The translations under genes were made by a program, and so were the position numbers. The notes beneath the pieces were generated by a model that saw only the letters and a program-made list of their open reading frames with translations, had not been told where the DNA came from and did no database searches. Positions 36,801 to 50,386 of a stretch of 64,000 bases of DNA are shown piece after piece. Every line of letters starts with the position of its first letter. The stretch's first letter is position 1. This DNA comes from Macrotis lagotis. Taxonomy: Eukaryota > Chordata > Mammalia > Peramelemorphia > Peramelidae. The stretch spans positions 880,927,043-880,991,042 of the forward strand of contig NC_133658.1 of the NCBI RefSeq assembly GCF_037893015.1. Direction: 5' to 3'.

Positions 36801-39800
36801 TTTTATTCTCTTTAGACTGTGAATTCCTTGAGGACAAGGACTGTTTTTGCTTTTCTTTGAATTTCCATCACTTAGTATAGGACCTAGTTCATAGTAGGTA
36901 CTTAATGTAGATTGATTGATTGAAAGAAGGTGCTTAATAAATACTTATTGATTTGATTTGATTTTGAAGGGAATTGTTTTTATTGCTATTCTTATTGTTT
37001 GTCCTTTGTTCAGAAGAAGACCACGACTTCCACTTTGGGAGGTGCTGCCATGACAAGCAAGTGACTGGATTTGAGTAAGGGGGGTGCTGTGCTAAGTCAC
37101 CAGTCTTATTTTCTCCTCTGAAGTTATCTGGGTTCACTGGCCAGCTATGAATCAGGATAACTGGAGATGGATCTGGATGCATTGGGAAATCTTGGTTTTT
37201 TCAAAAGTAGATCTTCTCATATTACAATTTGACTGAGGCAATGCCCATTCAGTCATTAAGATTAGGTAAGAGAGAGATGAGGCAAAGAGGCCAAGAACAA
37301 TCACTTCTAGAAAAGAAGAAAAAAAATTGTTGGGAGGATAAAACTCTCAGGATAGCTCAGTGATTAAGGCAGGTGAGAAAGAAAAAAGTAAGGAGTGTTT
37401 TTTGTATAGTCAAAAAGAAAAAATCAATGTGGGAAGGTTTCTGGCCAAAACAGAAACAATTGCTATTTGAATAAGGGAATTATATGTCATAAGATTGAAA
37501 AGATAGGATGGCTATAGGTTATAAAGTGCTTTAAATGCCACACAGAGGAATTTACGTCCTCTAAATGACTCTACAGGGAGACATAGAAGTTTGTTGAGCA
37601 AAAGAGTGACATGGTTAGATCCACACTTTAGGAAAAATCAAAGTTTACCAACTAGTTGGAGAGAAGGTAGATTGGAAAAAGGGAGATTATTTAGAAGTCA
37701 CCACAACAATCCAGCCCTGGAGAGGACTCATCTCATTAATCTGAGTTCCCAAGATGATTCGCCTGTGCTGAGAAGCATGGAAGTTGCCCTGTACTGTACT
37801 TGAGGATCAGAAAATAATAAGTTTCAAGGTGGGAGGGACTTTAGGGACATTCTCCCTCATTTGACTGAGTGAGTGGCTATCTGGATGATTGGGGTAATGG
37901 TGAATTGGATTCACTTCCTCCTTGTGATACTTCTTGGCTTGTTGACCCCAGTCAAGTCATTTCATTCATTAGCCTCAGTTTCCTCATCTTCAAAGTGGAA
38001 GGTTTCTTCTACTTCTACACCTATTATTCCCATGAAATGAAGTTTTCGCTCCAAAAAATAAAGTAACAAACTATATGGTCTATAAGTCCCTTCCACCACT
38101 TTGTGCACCACATAAATACACACTAAGTTGTGATGTACTGCTCATCCTGTGGGTCTACCACCCACAAGGACTTGGATGTGGCAAACAAGGAGTGAGTAAG
38201 GAACATTTCATTTACAATGTCCAAGTGTTTAGGGTGTCATATATTCAATTTTTAAAAAGTTATTCTGCAACAACACAGCAAATGAGGGAGAAAAATAAAA
38301 CTACATTGGAAATTCTAATTTCAATAGGTTGAAAAAAAGAAAACAATTATTTTAAGGAGATTCTCAGTTAGTTCATGGGGGGGAGCTAGAGTCCATCAGA
38401 AACCCCAAATCCCTCTTTTTGATCAAACCAAAGTATCTATCAGTGAAACTGGGTAAAGTCAGATTCAAAGTACATGAATGGGAAATATGATATGTCTTGA
38501 TTCCAATCTTGAAAACCCAGACAAGGGTAAATGGTTCCAAAACAGTCAGGATCCCAGAAGTTTTATATGGTTAAGTGATGCCACCCCCCACCATCTAGAA
38601 GGACAGTGAAAGCTCAAAGTATGGGGAACTCCAGAGGTTAAGTGGTCTAACCTGTACCAGCTTCTGCTAGCAAGAAGAAATCTACTCCTTCTCCAGTCAC
38701 CATGAGACAGCTCTCATTGGTAGGAGACTCACCTTGACCTCAAACTGAAAATGACTCCTTCACAGCTTTTATTCAAGGCTCCTAAATCTCCCCTCTGGAC
38801 CAGAAAAAGATAATGATAATAATAGCAGCGTTTATATGGAACTTCACTTGTGTTATCCCATTTGATCTTCATAACTTCCCTGAGATGTATAAGTTATTAT
38901 TTTCTCATTTATAGATGAAGAAACAAAGGCAGAGCAAGAGGTTGAGCAGGGTCATATATTCAGTACCTGTCTGAGGCAGGATTTCAAATTCATATCTGCC
39001 TTGATGTCAATTCCAGCCCTCTATATTATCTAGATGCCTAATTTAATCATTTTCTTCTCTGTCTCTAATCTTCAAGCATTTGAAAATGCAAACCAAACAT
39101 GCTTAGTAACTTCTACTGATCCTTCTATGGCATGGACTTGAGGTTCTTGATTACTTTCCTCTGGTATGAATCACCTTGTTAATGCCCATCCTAAAAACAT
39201 GGTACCCAGACTTTTGGCCAAAATGGCGGAGAAAAGTCAGGCCCTGTGCTAAGGTCTCCTGATCTTCCCTAATTTACAATATGAAACAAACCTCTTATCA
39301 GAAATCTGATTGACAAAACCCAAAAAGAGAAGCCAGGAGAAGAACACCTACCTCAATGTCTGTCTTTGGGGATTGTGGGTGAGTCAGAAGCAGAGAGCAG
39401 ATAGCAGAGAGCCTGCCAGAAGGGGTGAGAGCCGGACTAGCCTAAGATCAGCTGTGGAGGCGTTCACTGTGGGAGTTGGGTTCTGAGAACTAACTAGAGA
39501 CTGGAGGTGTTGGTTGTAGGACTCATGGTCTGGGGCTTACTGGAAGGACTGGAGGGTGAGTTCCAACCTCTAGCATACCCCTACTGGCCAAGTGGAGTTA
39601 TCAAACTTGGTGAGCAAAGCCCCTAGCATCCTCTACTGGCTGGGTGGTGTTACTAAATCCAGTGAGTAAAGCCTCTAGACCCCCTACTGGCCAGGCCACT
39701 TGGAGTTACTAAACTCAGTAAGCAAAGCCTCTAGCACCCTCTACTGCTCAGCCCACTTGGAGTTACTAAACCCAGTGAGTAAAATCTCTAGGGATCCCAA

Positions 39801-42800
39801 GACCAAACCTCTGTGAACCAGCCCCTCCCCCAAACAAGATCTTAGGAAAATGAAGAAAGGCCATTGGAAAGGGGTTCATAGAAAAATTCCTAGAAGCAAA
39901 AGACCCTAACTCAAAGAGACCGAGAACCTTTGAGGAGAATATGATTTGGTCTCCATCACAGAAAGACTTCCTTGAAGAAATCAAGGAGTTTAAAAATCAA
40001 TTGGAAAATTTGGGAAAAGAAACTCAAGAGAAAATTAACATCTTGCAACAGGAAAACAAACACTTGGAAAATACAATTGGAAAAAATGCAAAAAGAAAAT
40101 AATTGTCTCAAAACCTCAATTGGTCAAATGGAAAATTCTTTCAAAAATAGAATTGACCAATTGGAAAAGGAATTGCAATAGGTAAATGAAGAAATTATTC
40201 TCTAAAAGAAAAGAATGGAGTCTGTGGAAACCAATGACTTCATGGTACACAAGGATCTGTCAAACAAAACCAAAATATCAAAAAATAGAGGAAAATGTAA
40301 AATGCCTCTTCAGCAAAACCACTGACCTTGAGAATAGATTGAGGAGAAATAGCTCAAGAATTATTGGTCTTCTTGAAAACATTGAAGAGAGAAAAAAAGC
40401 CTGGACACAGTATTACAGGATTATGATGGAAAACTGTCCTGATATCCTGGAACCAGAAGGAAAAATAGTTATTGAAAGAATACATCAATCCCTTTTGGAA
40501 AGGGATCCTGAAATGAAAACACCAAGGAATATTGTGGCCAAATTTCAAAGCTATCAGGTAAAAGAGAAAATCCTGCCAGCAGCCAGAAAGAATTTAGATA
40601 GCAAGGAGCCATAGTAAGGATTACACAGGACCCAGCTGAATCAATATTAAGGGATCGAAGGGTCTGGAATGAGATATTCCAAAGAGCAAGGGAGCTTGGA
40701 ATTCAGCCAAGGATTCAATATCTGAAAAAAACTGAGCCTTCTCTTCCAGAGCAAAAGGTGGACACTTAATAAATAGGACACTTCCAACTTTTCCTGATAA
40801 AAAGACCAGAGCTTAATAGAAAATTTGGACTTCAAACAGGAAACTCAAGAGACAAATGAAAAGGTAAAAAAAGGGGGGGATAAAAAAAAAAGGAAAAAAC
40901 TGCTATCCAATAAGATGAAACTAGCTATATCCCTACCTGGCAGAAAGATTCTAATAACTCTCAATAACTGTAATTCTATTAGAGAGAATATACTTAGCCA
41001 GAAGTGATGGACACTCATGACCTTTCTGTGACTCAGATAGAATGATTAAAAAACATTAATTGTACAAAATGAGAATAAATATTAAATTAAAAACAATACC
41101 TCCTTAAAAAGGGGGACAGTAAAGGGATGGGAGGATGGAGGAGACTGGGCTAAATCTCATTACATTAAGAGTTACAAAGGACTTATTGCAATATAGGGGA
41201 AGAAGGGAGGAGGTGAGAACCCCCTGAATCTTACTCTCATCAGATTGGCTTAAAATTAACATACATGCACGAAGTTAAGTTAAGAAACTTATCGGACATG
41301 TGTCGCCACGTGTGCTGAGGAGAGAGCCGGGGTGCCAGCCACCCCGCGTGGAGACCAATGCCATCGGCGAGCGGCTGCGGCCTGGGACATGCTGCGGGTC
41401 TGCTGCCTGCGCGGCGGGAGCCGGGGCGCCGAGGCGGTGCATTACATCGGGTCTTGGCTGGGGAGAGCTCTCACAGGATGGGTGCAGCGAACTTTCCAGA
41501 GCACCCAGGCTGCAGCAGCCTCCAGGAAGCCCCTTGCTGCTGAGGACAAGGCCACGGAGCCTGCCACGAAGGACTGCCCCATCTCCTCCTATAACGAGTG
41601 GGACCTGCTGGAGGAGGTGATTGTAGGAAGGGCTGAAAATGCCTGCATCCCCCCATTCACGGTGGAAGTCAAGGCCAACACATATGAAAAGTATTGGCCA
41701 TTTTATCAGCAGCATGGAGGCCAGTACTTTCCCAAGGAGCATTTGAAAAAGGCTGTTGCTGAAATTGAAGAAATGTGCAATATTTTGAAAATGGAAGGAG
41801 TTACTGTTAAGAGACCTGATTCCATTGATTGGTCTTTAAAGTACAAAACACCAGATTTTGAGTCTACAGGTTTGTATGGTGCAATGCCCAGAGACATTTT
41901 GATAGTAGTTGGAAATGAAATCATTGTAGCTTCCATGGCATGGCGTGAACGCTTCTTTGAGTATCGAGCATACAGATCAATTATCAAAGATTATTTCCAT
42001 CGTGGGACTAAGTGGACAGCTGCTCCTAAACCCATAATGGCCAATGAGCTTTATGATCAGGATTATCCAATCTATTCCGTAGAAGACAGACACAAATTGG
42101 CTGCTCAGGGAAAATTTGTGATGACTAAATATGAGCCATGTTTTGATGCTGCTGACTTCATTCGAGCTGGAAGAGATATTTTTGCACAGAGAAGCCAGGT
42201 AACAAATTACCTAGGCATTGAGTGGATGTGTAGGCATCTTGCTCCAGACTACAAGGTGCATATCATCTTCTTTAAAGATCCCAATGCAATGCATATTGAC
42301 GCCACCTTCAATATCATTGGACCTGGGCTTGTGCTTTCCAACCCTGACCAGCGGTGTCATCAGATTGAACTTTTCAAGAAAGCAGGATTGACTATAGTTA
42401 CTCCTCCAACTCCAATCATCCCAGATGACCACCCACTCTGGATGTCATTCAAATGGCTCTCCATGAATGTCTTAATGCTGGATGAAAAACATGTTATGGT
42501 AGATGCCAATGAAATTCCAACTCAAAAAATGTTCAAAAAACTAGGTATTTCGACAATTAAAGTTAATATTCGTAATGCCAATTCACTGGGAGGAGGCTTC
42601 CATTGTTGGACCTGTGACGTCCATCTGTCCATCGGCGTGGCACCCTGCAATCCTACTTTGACTAGAATTGGCCTGATGAGTGGTGGTAGCTGCTTAGATT
42701 GAAATAAGCCTAGGAAGCTTAGGTATAAGCTTCATTTTACTGCTAAAATAAATGCATGAGCTAGCTATATAGTGCTTTAAGCTATCATATTCTTAACAGT

Positions 42801-43032
42801 TTATTCTCACTCTTTTCCATATAAAAGAAAAAAAACTTAATTGCTAAGTCTTTGGGCTGACTTTTTGAAACATTTTGCGAACACTTGACAGAGTGTGTTT
42901 CAAGACAAAGGTTAGCTGCTAGAATAACTTGGCCACTAATGTTTAACCATCTACCTCTGTTTAATGATCTATCCAAAAGGCAGCTTTGAAATGATAGCCC
43001 TGAATTTAACATTCTTCTTTTTCTCTGTTTAG

Positions 43033-43079
<47 letters not shown>

Positions 43080-46000
43080 ACTTTTTTTCTAAGTAAGAAA
43101 AATACTTAAGTACTCAGATTTTAAGTGGTACCAGATAATTGTCTCCTTTTATAATGGTGTTTTGGTTAATTTTTTATTTCTTTTTTTTAAGATAAGCTAA
43201 ACTATGAAAACATCAAAGGGAATTTTCCAGGAATTCTGTTAATATTCTCATCTCAACATTCAACATTAGTATTATTTGCTTCTAAAAACACTTTCATATG
43301 ACTTACCTCATTTCAATTGAAATATTTTGGCCACATTTTCTGTTATTTTAAGGTTCTTACAGAAATATTCAATGCAGTAAGCTATAATAGTAATTTCCCA
43401 CTCTTAACTTCTTGGTGTACTATACACTACTACACCTGCAAGTTCCCTTTCTTTGGTAAGTTAAGATTTGTTTACATAAGTGCAAATTCTTTAATGCATA
43501 GCTGAGAGATAAGAGCATTCAGTAGTTGATGCAAAAAAAAAAATCTACATACATATATATGACCTGGTTTTAATGTTGGATACTAGACATGTATTTTTTA
43601 TGCTAATAAAAATTTTTGTGTTCAAAAAAAAAGAAACTTATCTTACCTTTAAAGTGTTAAAGGGGGAAAAGGGGAGAGGGAGGAAAGGGGGAACTCACAG
43701 AAGGAAGGGAAGAAAGAAGGGACAAAGGGAAAAGGGAAAAAGGGGAGGGGGTTGGATATAGGAGGGCAAACACTCCAAAGGTGGTGGTATTCAGAAACAA
43801 AATACAAGGGAATATGGATAAAGGGGGAAAAGGGGGAAAATACAAACAGAGGGAAGATAACATAGAGGGAAATAAAGAAGTATTAATTATAAATTTGAAT
43901 GTGAATGGGATGAACTCTCACTTAAAACATAAGTGAATAGTAGAGTGGATTAAAAATCAGAATCCTACAATATGCTGCTTACAAGAAACTCATTTGAAGC
44001 AGAGAGATACATATAGAATAAAGGTAAAAAGTTGGAGCAAAATATATTTTGCTTCAGCTGATGTGAAAAAATCAGGGGTAGCAATCCTTATCTCAGACAA
44101 AGCAGCTGCAAAAATAGATATCATTAAAAGAGATAAGGAAGGAAACTATATCCTCCTAAAAGGTACCACAGATAATAAAGTAATTTCAATACTAAACATG
44201 TATGCACCCAGTGGTATAGCATCCAAATTCTTAGAGGAGAAATGAAAGGAGTTACAGGAAGATGTAGTCAGCAAAACTCTACTGGTGGGAGACCTCAACC
44301 TCCCACTCTCAGATTTAGATAAATCTAACCATAAAATAAACAAGAAGGAAGTTAAGGAGGTAAATAGATTGTTAGAAAACCTGATAGACAAATGGAGGAA
44401 ACTGAATGGGGATAGAAAGGAATATACTTTCTTTTCTGAAGTACATGACATTTACACAAAAAAACCTAGCCATGTACTAGGGCACAAAAAACTAATAATC
44501 AATTGCAGAAAGGCAGAAATAATGAATTTTCTCAGATCATAATGCAATAAAAATCACATGTAATATTGGGTCAGGGAGATATAGATCCAGAACTAATTGG
44601 AAACTAAATAATCTCATTTTAAAGAATGAGTGGATCAAACAACAAATTATAGAAAGAATTAATTATTTTATCCTAGATAATGACAATAATGAAACAACAT
44701 ACCAAAACCTATGGGATACACTCAAGGCAGCAATCAGAGAAAGAGGAAATCAATTAGCTAAATATGTAACTAAATAAATTAGAGAAAGAACAAGTTAACC
44801 CCCTCCAATTAAATACCAAATTAAAAATTCTAAAAATTAAAGGAGAAATTAATAAAATCAAAAGTAAGAAAACTATTGAACTAATAAATAATACCAAGAG
44901 CTGGTTTTATGAAAAAATCAATAAAATTGATAAACCTCTGGTCAATTTGATTAAAAAAAGAAAGAAGAAAACAAAGTTGCTAGTATCATAAATGAAAAAA
45001 AAGGTGAATCCACCACCAATAAGGAGGAAATGAAAGTAGTAATTCAGAATTATTTTGCCCAACTCTGTGCCAATAAATTTGATAATCTAAGTGAAATGGA
45101 TGAATATTTACAAAAATATAAGTTGCCCAGGTTAAATGAAGGGGAAATTAAATACCTAAATAACCTTATCTCAGAAAAAGAAGTTCAACAAGCCATTATT
45201 GAACTCCCTAAGAAAAAACTTCCAGGGCCTGATGGATTCACCAGTGAATTCTATCATTTAAGGAACAACTGGTTCCAATCCTATATAAACGCTTTGGAAA
45301 AATAGATGAAGATGGAACTCTGCCTAACTCTTTCTATGATACCAATATGGTCCTGATACCTAAACCAGGAAGACTTAAAACAGAGAAAGAAAATTATAGA
45401 CCTGTCTCCTTGATGAATATAGATGCAAAAATCAAATGAAATCTTAGCAAAATGACTACAAGTTATCAAGTAGGATTTATCCCAGGAATGCAGGGTTGGT
45501 TCAATATTAGGAAAACTGTCAGTATAATTAATTATATCAATAACAAACCTATCAGAAATGAAATGATTATATCAAAAAAGTTTTTGACAAAATACAGCAC
45601 CCATTCCTAATAAAAATGCTAGAGAGTGTAGGAATAAATGGAATAGGAATAATAAGCAGTATCTACCTGAAACCATCAACAAGCATTATATGCAATGGGA
45701 ATAGGCTAGAGGCATTCTCAATAAGATCAGAGTGAAACAAGGATGCCCATTATCACCACTGCTATTCAATATTGTATTAGAAATACTAGCTTCAGCAATG
45801 AGAGAAGAAAAATAAATAGAAGGAATTAGAATAGGGAAGGAAGAGACAAAACTCACTCTTTGCAGATGACATGATAGTATACCTAGAGAATCCCAAGAAA
45901 TCATCTACTAGAAATAATGAGCAACTTTAGCAAGGTCATAGGATATAAAATAAACTCTCATAAATCCTCAACATTTCTATAAATGACTAGCAAGATGCAG

Positions 46001-49000
46001 CAAAAAGAGCTAGAAAGAGAAATTCCATTCAAAGTAACCTCAGACAATATAAAATACCTGGGAGTCTACCTGCCAAGGCAGACTCAGAAACTTTTTGAAA
46101 ACAATTATAAAACACTTCTGACACAAATAACTGGGCAAATATCAACTGCTCATGGATAGGTAGAGCTAATACAATAAAAATGACAATTCTACCAAAATTA
46201 AACTACCTGTTTAGTGCCCTACCAATCATAATTCCAAAAAATTACTCTAATGAGTTAGAAAAAATTATAAGTAAATTCATATGGATAAATAAAAAGTTGA
46301 GACTCTCCAAGGATTTATTGAAAAAAAGTGCAAAAGAAGGTGGCTTAGCCCTATGAGATCTAAAATTATATTATAAAGCATCAGTCATCAAAACTATCTG
46401 GTATTGGTTAAGAAATAGAGTGGTGGATCAGTGGAATAGACTAGGTGCAACAGGAGGAATTGATTATAGTGATCTGCTTTTTGATAAACCCAAAGAGTCC
46501 AGCTATTGGGATAAAACCTCTCTCTCTTTGATGAAAACTGCTGGGAAAATTGAAAGTTAGTGTGGCAGAAATTTGGATTAGAACAACACCTCACACCCTA
46601 TACCCAGTTAAGATCAAAATGGACAGGATTTAGACATAAAAAACAATATTATAAGCTAACTAGAAGATCAAGGAATAGTTTACCTCTCATTCTATGGAAA
46701 AGGAGGCAGTTTATGACCAAGGAAGAGATGGAGAACATCATTAAAAACAAACTAGACAATTTTGATTACATTAAATTAAAAAGCTTTTGCACAGACAAAA
46801 CCACTGTAACTAAAATCTAAAGAAATGTAGTAAATTGGGAAACAATTTTTATGACTAGTATTTCTGACAAAGGACTCATTTCTAAAATATATAGAGAACT
46901 GAGTCAAATTTTCAAAAAAACAAGCCATTTCCCATTTGAAAAATGGTCAAAGGATATGCAAAGGCAATTTATAGATGAGGAAATCAAAGTGATCCATAGT
47001 CATATGAAAAAATTGCTTTAAATCATTAATTATTAGAGAAATGCAAATTAAAGCATCTCTGAGGTACCACCTCATACCTCTCAGACTGGCCAATATGACC
47101 AGAAAGGACAATGATCAATGTTGGAAGGGATGTGAGGAATCTGTGACACTAATACATTGTTGGTGAAGCAGTGAACTCATCCAACCTTTCTGGAGAGCAA
47201 TTTGGAATTATGCCCAAAAGCCAACAAAATGTGCATACCCTTTGATCCAGCAAAATCCAGGGTCTATACCCTGAAGAGATTATGAAAAAGGGTAAAAACA
47301 TCACTTGTACAAAAATATTCATCGCAGCCCTGTTTGTGGTGGCAAAGAATTGGAAATTAAGTGAATGCCCTTCAGTTGGGGAATGGCTTAACAAATTGTG
47401 GTATATGTATGTCATGGAACACTATTGTTCTATTAGAAACCAGAAGGGATGGGAATTCATGGAATCCTGGAAGGATATGCATGAACTGTTGCTGAGTGAG
47501 ATGAGAAGAACCAGAAGAACATTGTACATCATAACAGCAACATGGGGGTGATGGTCAACCTTAATGGACTTGCTTATTCCAACAGTGCAACAATGAGGCA
47601 CAATTTTGGGGTATCTGTGATGGAGAATGTCATCTGTATTCAGAGAAAGAATTATGGAGTTTGAACAAAGACCATAGACTATTACCTTCAATTATGGAGG
47701 AAAAAAAACCCCGTTATCTTATTATATAATTTTGCTATCTCTCATACTTTATGTTTCTTCCTTAAGGATATGATTTCTCTTTCATCACATTCAACTTAGA
47801 TCAATGCATACCATGGAAACAATGTAAAGACTAACAGACTGCCTTCTATGGGGGGTGGGGGGAAGGGAAGCAAGATTAGGGGAAAAATTGTAAAATTCAA
47901 AATAAATAAAATCTTACTAAAAAAATATGGTACCCAGAGCTAAACACACTATTTCTATGGTCTCACATGAATAGAGAGTACTGAGATCATCATATTACCT
48001 CCTTGTACCTTGAACAAGGGTGGGAAACTTTTTCTGTCAAGGGTCATTTGGATATTTATAGCATCATTTGAGGGCTATATTTGATCAAACATTTAATTAA
48101 TTCACACCTAAAAAGTCACTAGATTTATTGAATTTTTGAGTCTGGCCTGCTGTTGCCTTGGTCAGAAGTTCCCCACCCCTGACTTAGGAGGTAGGCATTC
48201 TAATGCAGTCCAGGACTTTATTAGCTTCCTCAATTGCCCAACCATGGACAACTTGTTGGGGGTCTAAGACTTTTGACTATGCCTTTGGTCTGGACTTTGG
48301 GCAAACTAATAGAATCTTCCCAAGGTTACTACCAAATTGAATAAAAGCTCATTGAAGGCTGGGTATTTTTCTCTATATATACTCCATATAGTAGGGATTT
48401 TAAAATGCTTTTGAGTTGAACTGAAATGAATTAATAAAAATTTGTTAAGCAAATAAGTGAATGAAAGAAAATGAATGAATTCAGGCATTATCTGATTGCT
48501 GACACATGTTAAAAGGAGAATAAACATTGAGATGGGTTGTGAAAAATATTTTCCCTCAGAAAAACTCTCAAGGAAGGGTGCTGGTGGCATGAAACATAAG
48601 ATCATAGAACTCCAACTAATCATGTCCTTTTCTCTTCCCCTCTCTCCGCTACCCCAATCTCCTACTACATTTTACTTTACAAAGGGGACAACTGAATCAC
48701 AGAGAGGGGAAGGTTTATGGTGAAAGTTATGCTTCTCCTGTTTAGTCAATGCTCTCTCCCTCCACCTGCTCTCATACCTCCTCCTTGTACTTACCTATTG
48801 TTGTGGTCTTGGATTGGAAGACTTGCACAGGATAGAGGTGAAGCTCTGAAAGAGAAGACAGGAATCTTATAGGGGCCAGTTTTTTGGAACTTCTGGAATC
48901 TCAAAGGCAGGGGGCAAGGATAAGGCATAATGATAATAATAATAATATCCATTTCTATTAAGGTTTTAAGAGTTACAAAGAGCTTTCCTTTCAACAGGCT

Positions 49001-49899
49001 CATGAAGAAGGTATCCAGTGAATAGGAATGAAGGACTTAAGAGTTGGAAGAGACCGCAAAGGTCATCCAGTCTGATTGCTTCATTTTACAGACGAAGAAA
49101 CTGAGACTCAAGCAAGGTACTTAGGCAGCCAAGGTTACAGAGCTGCTAACAAATGACAGAAGTGGCATTTAAACACAGGATCTCTGGTGGCAGAGACACC
49201 TCCATTTTTACAGATGAGGAAACAAACTCTGGTCATGGGGTACCTAAACAGCAAAGGAAGAACCCAGGATAGAACTGAGGTCTCTTCATAGCCTCTAATA
49301 CCAATGATCATTCCACATCACCACATTATGAAAATCCCAAACTGGGAGCCAACCTCTGTGTGGAATCTCTACCCAACCCCAATCTGTCCTTCCTGCCCAC
49401 TCCCCACCACCAATGACTCCAAGGGGAAGAACATGCACTCACTCTGTAGAATCCCCTTCCTGCAGGCTCTCTGCTGGCAGATCAGAAAGAGAACAAAGCC
49501 AAAGGTCACAGCAAAGACAGTCGCCACCCAGAGAAGAGACTCAGATCCTGCAAGACAAGAGCAGGTACAGGGCTTTCTCTCTGTTGACAGCTTCTAATTT
49601 TAATCTCAAAAAGACTGGGGAAGAAATCCCCTCAAATGACCACTAGAGGTCACGTCAACCCAACTGATGAAATAAGCAGAGGCCCTGATACCAGGTCTGT
49701 GAGACTGTTTCACTCTGTGTCTCTGTCTCTTTCTCTTTCTCTACCTCTTTCTGTCTCTTTTCCTGTCTGTCTCTTCTCTCCTCTTCTCCCTCTCTTTCTT
49801 CTCTTTCTCTCATTTTATCTCTCTTCAATCCCTCTTCTTCTTCTTCCTCCTCCTCCTCCTCCTCCTCCTCCTCCTCCTCCTCCTCCTTCTTCTTCTTCT

Positions 49900-49952
<53 letters not shown>

Positions 49953-50325
49953 CTCTCCTCTCCTCTCCTCTCCTCTTTCTCCCCTCTCTCTTTCTTCTCT
50001 CTGATTCTCTGTTTTTCCTCTCTGTCTCTGTCTGTCTGTCTGTTTCTCCTCTCTGGCTCTCTTCTTCCTCTTTTTCTTTCTTCTCTCTCTTTCCCTCTTC
50101 CCTCCATCTCTCTCCTCTTTGACTCTTCTCTCTCTTCTCTGTCTCTGCCTCTCTCTTTCCTCTCTCCTCACTTTCTGTCTCTCTCTCTCCTTTTTCTGGT
50201 TTCTCTCTCCTTGTCCTATCTGTTTTTCTCTATGTGTTTCCCCTCGCCTCTTCTCTCTATTTTTTCCTTTTTCTGTCTCTTCTTTCCTGTCTCTCTCCTT
50301 TCTGTGTCTCTCATTTCCTCTGCAC

Positions 50326-50386
<61 letters not shown>

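Larger units (their letters stand above)
41282..43642 (+). mobile_element. complete GATM retroposon insertion with 12-bp target-site duplication
   Basis: The repeats aagaaacttatc at 41282-41293 and 43631-43642 flank the copy. The insert starts at 41294 with about 95 bp of GC-rich 5' UTR, then the coding frame, about 0.92 kb of 3' UTR, AATAAA (43605-43610) and a short A run (43624-43632, overlapping the duplication). The target gtt|aagaaa fits the L1 endonuclease preference. Without the insert, the flanks rejoin as an L1 sequence homologous to 34688-34706, proving the retrocopy landed inside an existing L1. Confidence 0.95.
39211..47926 (+). mobile_element. full-length L1 LINE (copy A), interrupted by the GATM retrocopy
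   Basis: An L1 with 5' UTR (from acttttggccaaaatggcgg), ORF1, ORF2, 3' UTR and A-rich tail, bounded by atggtacccaga at 39199-39210 and 47927-47938. L1 sequence occupies 39211-41293 and 43631-47926, about 6.4 kb. ORF1 and ORF2 carry several stops and shifts, so it is inactive now. It sits in the long TNFRSF8 intron, antisense to the gene. Confidence 0.93.
29604..48794 (-). other. TNFRSF8 long intron (about 19 kb)
   Basis: No additional exon was recognised. It carries, in order on the plus axis: SINE (30055-30235), Y-box-like repeat (30540), MIRs (31190-31390, 31525-31640, 31670-31850), L2 with nested L1 B, RTE SINE (36990-37215), L2 (37490-37730), MIRs (37860-38010, 38810-39040), L1 A with GATM, and a hAT MITE (48013-48182). 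Confidence 0.8.

Noticed and set aside
41332..41388. Upstream in-frame ATG at 41332 as the GATM start
   Set aside because: The 19 extra codons correspond to 5' UTR; similarity to GATM begins at the ATG at 41389.
41275..41742. 155-codon minus-strand frame opposite the GATM start
   Set aside because: GC-rich antisense shadow of the GATM coding sequence; the plus-strand frame has the homology.
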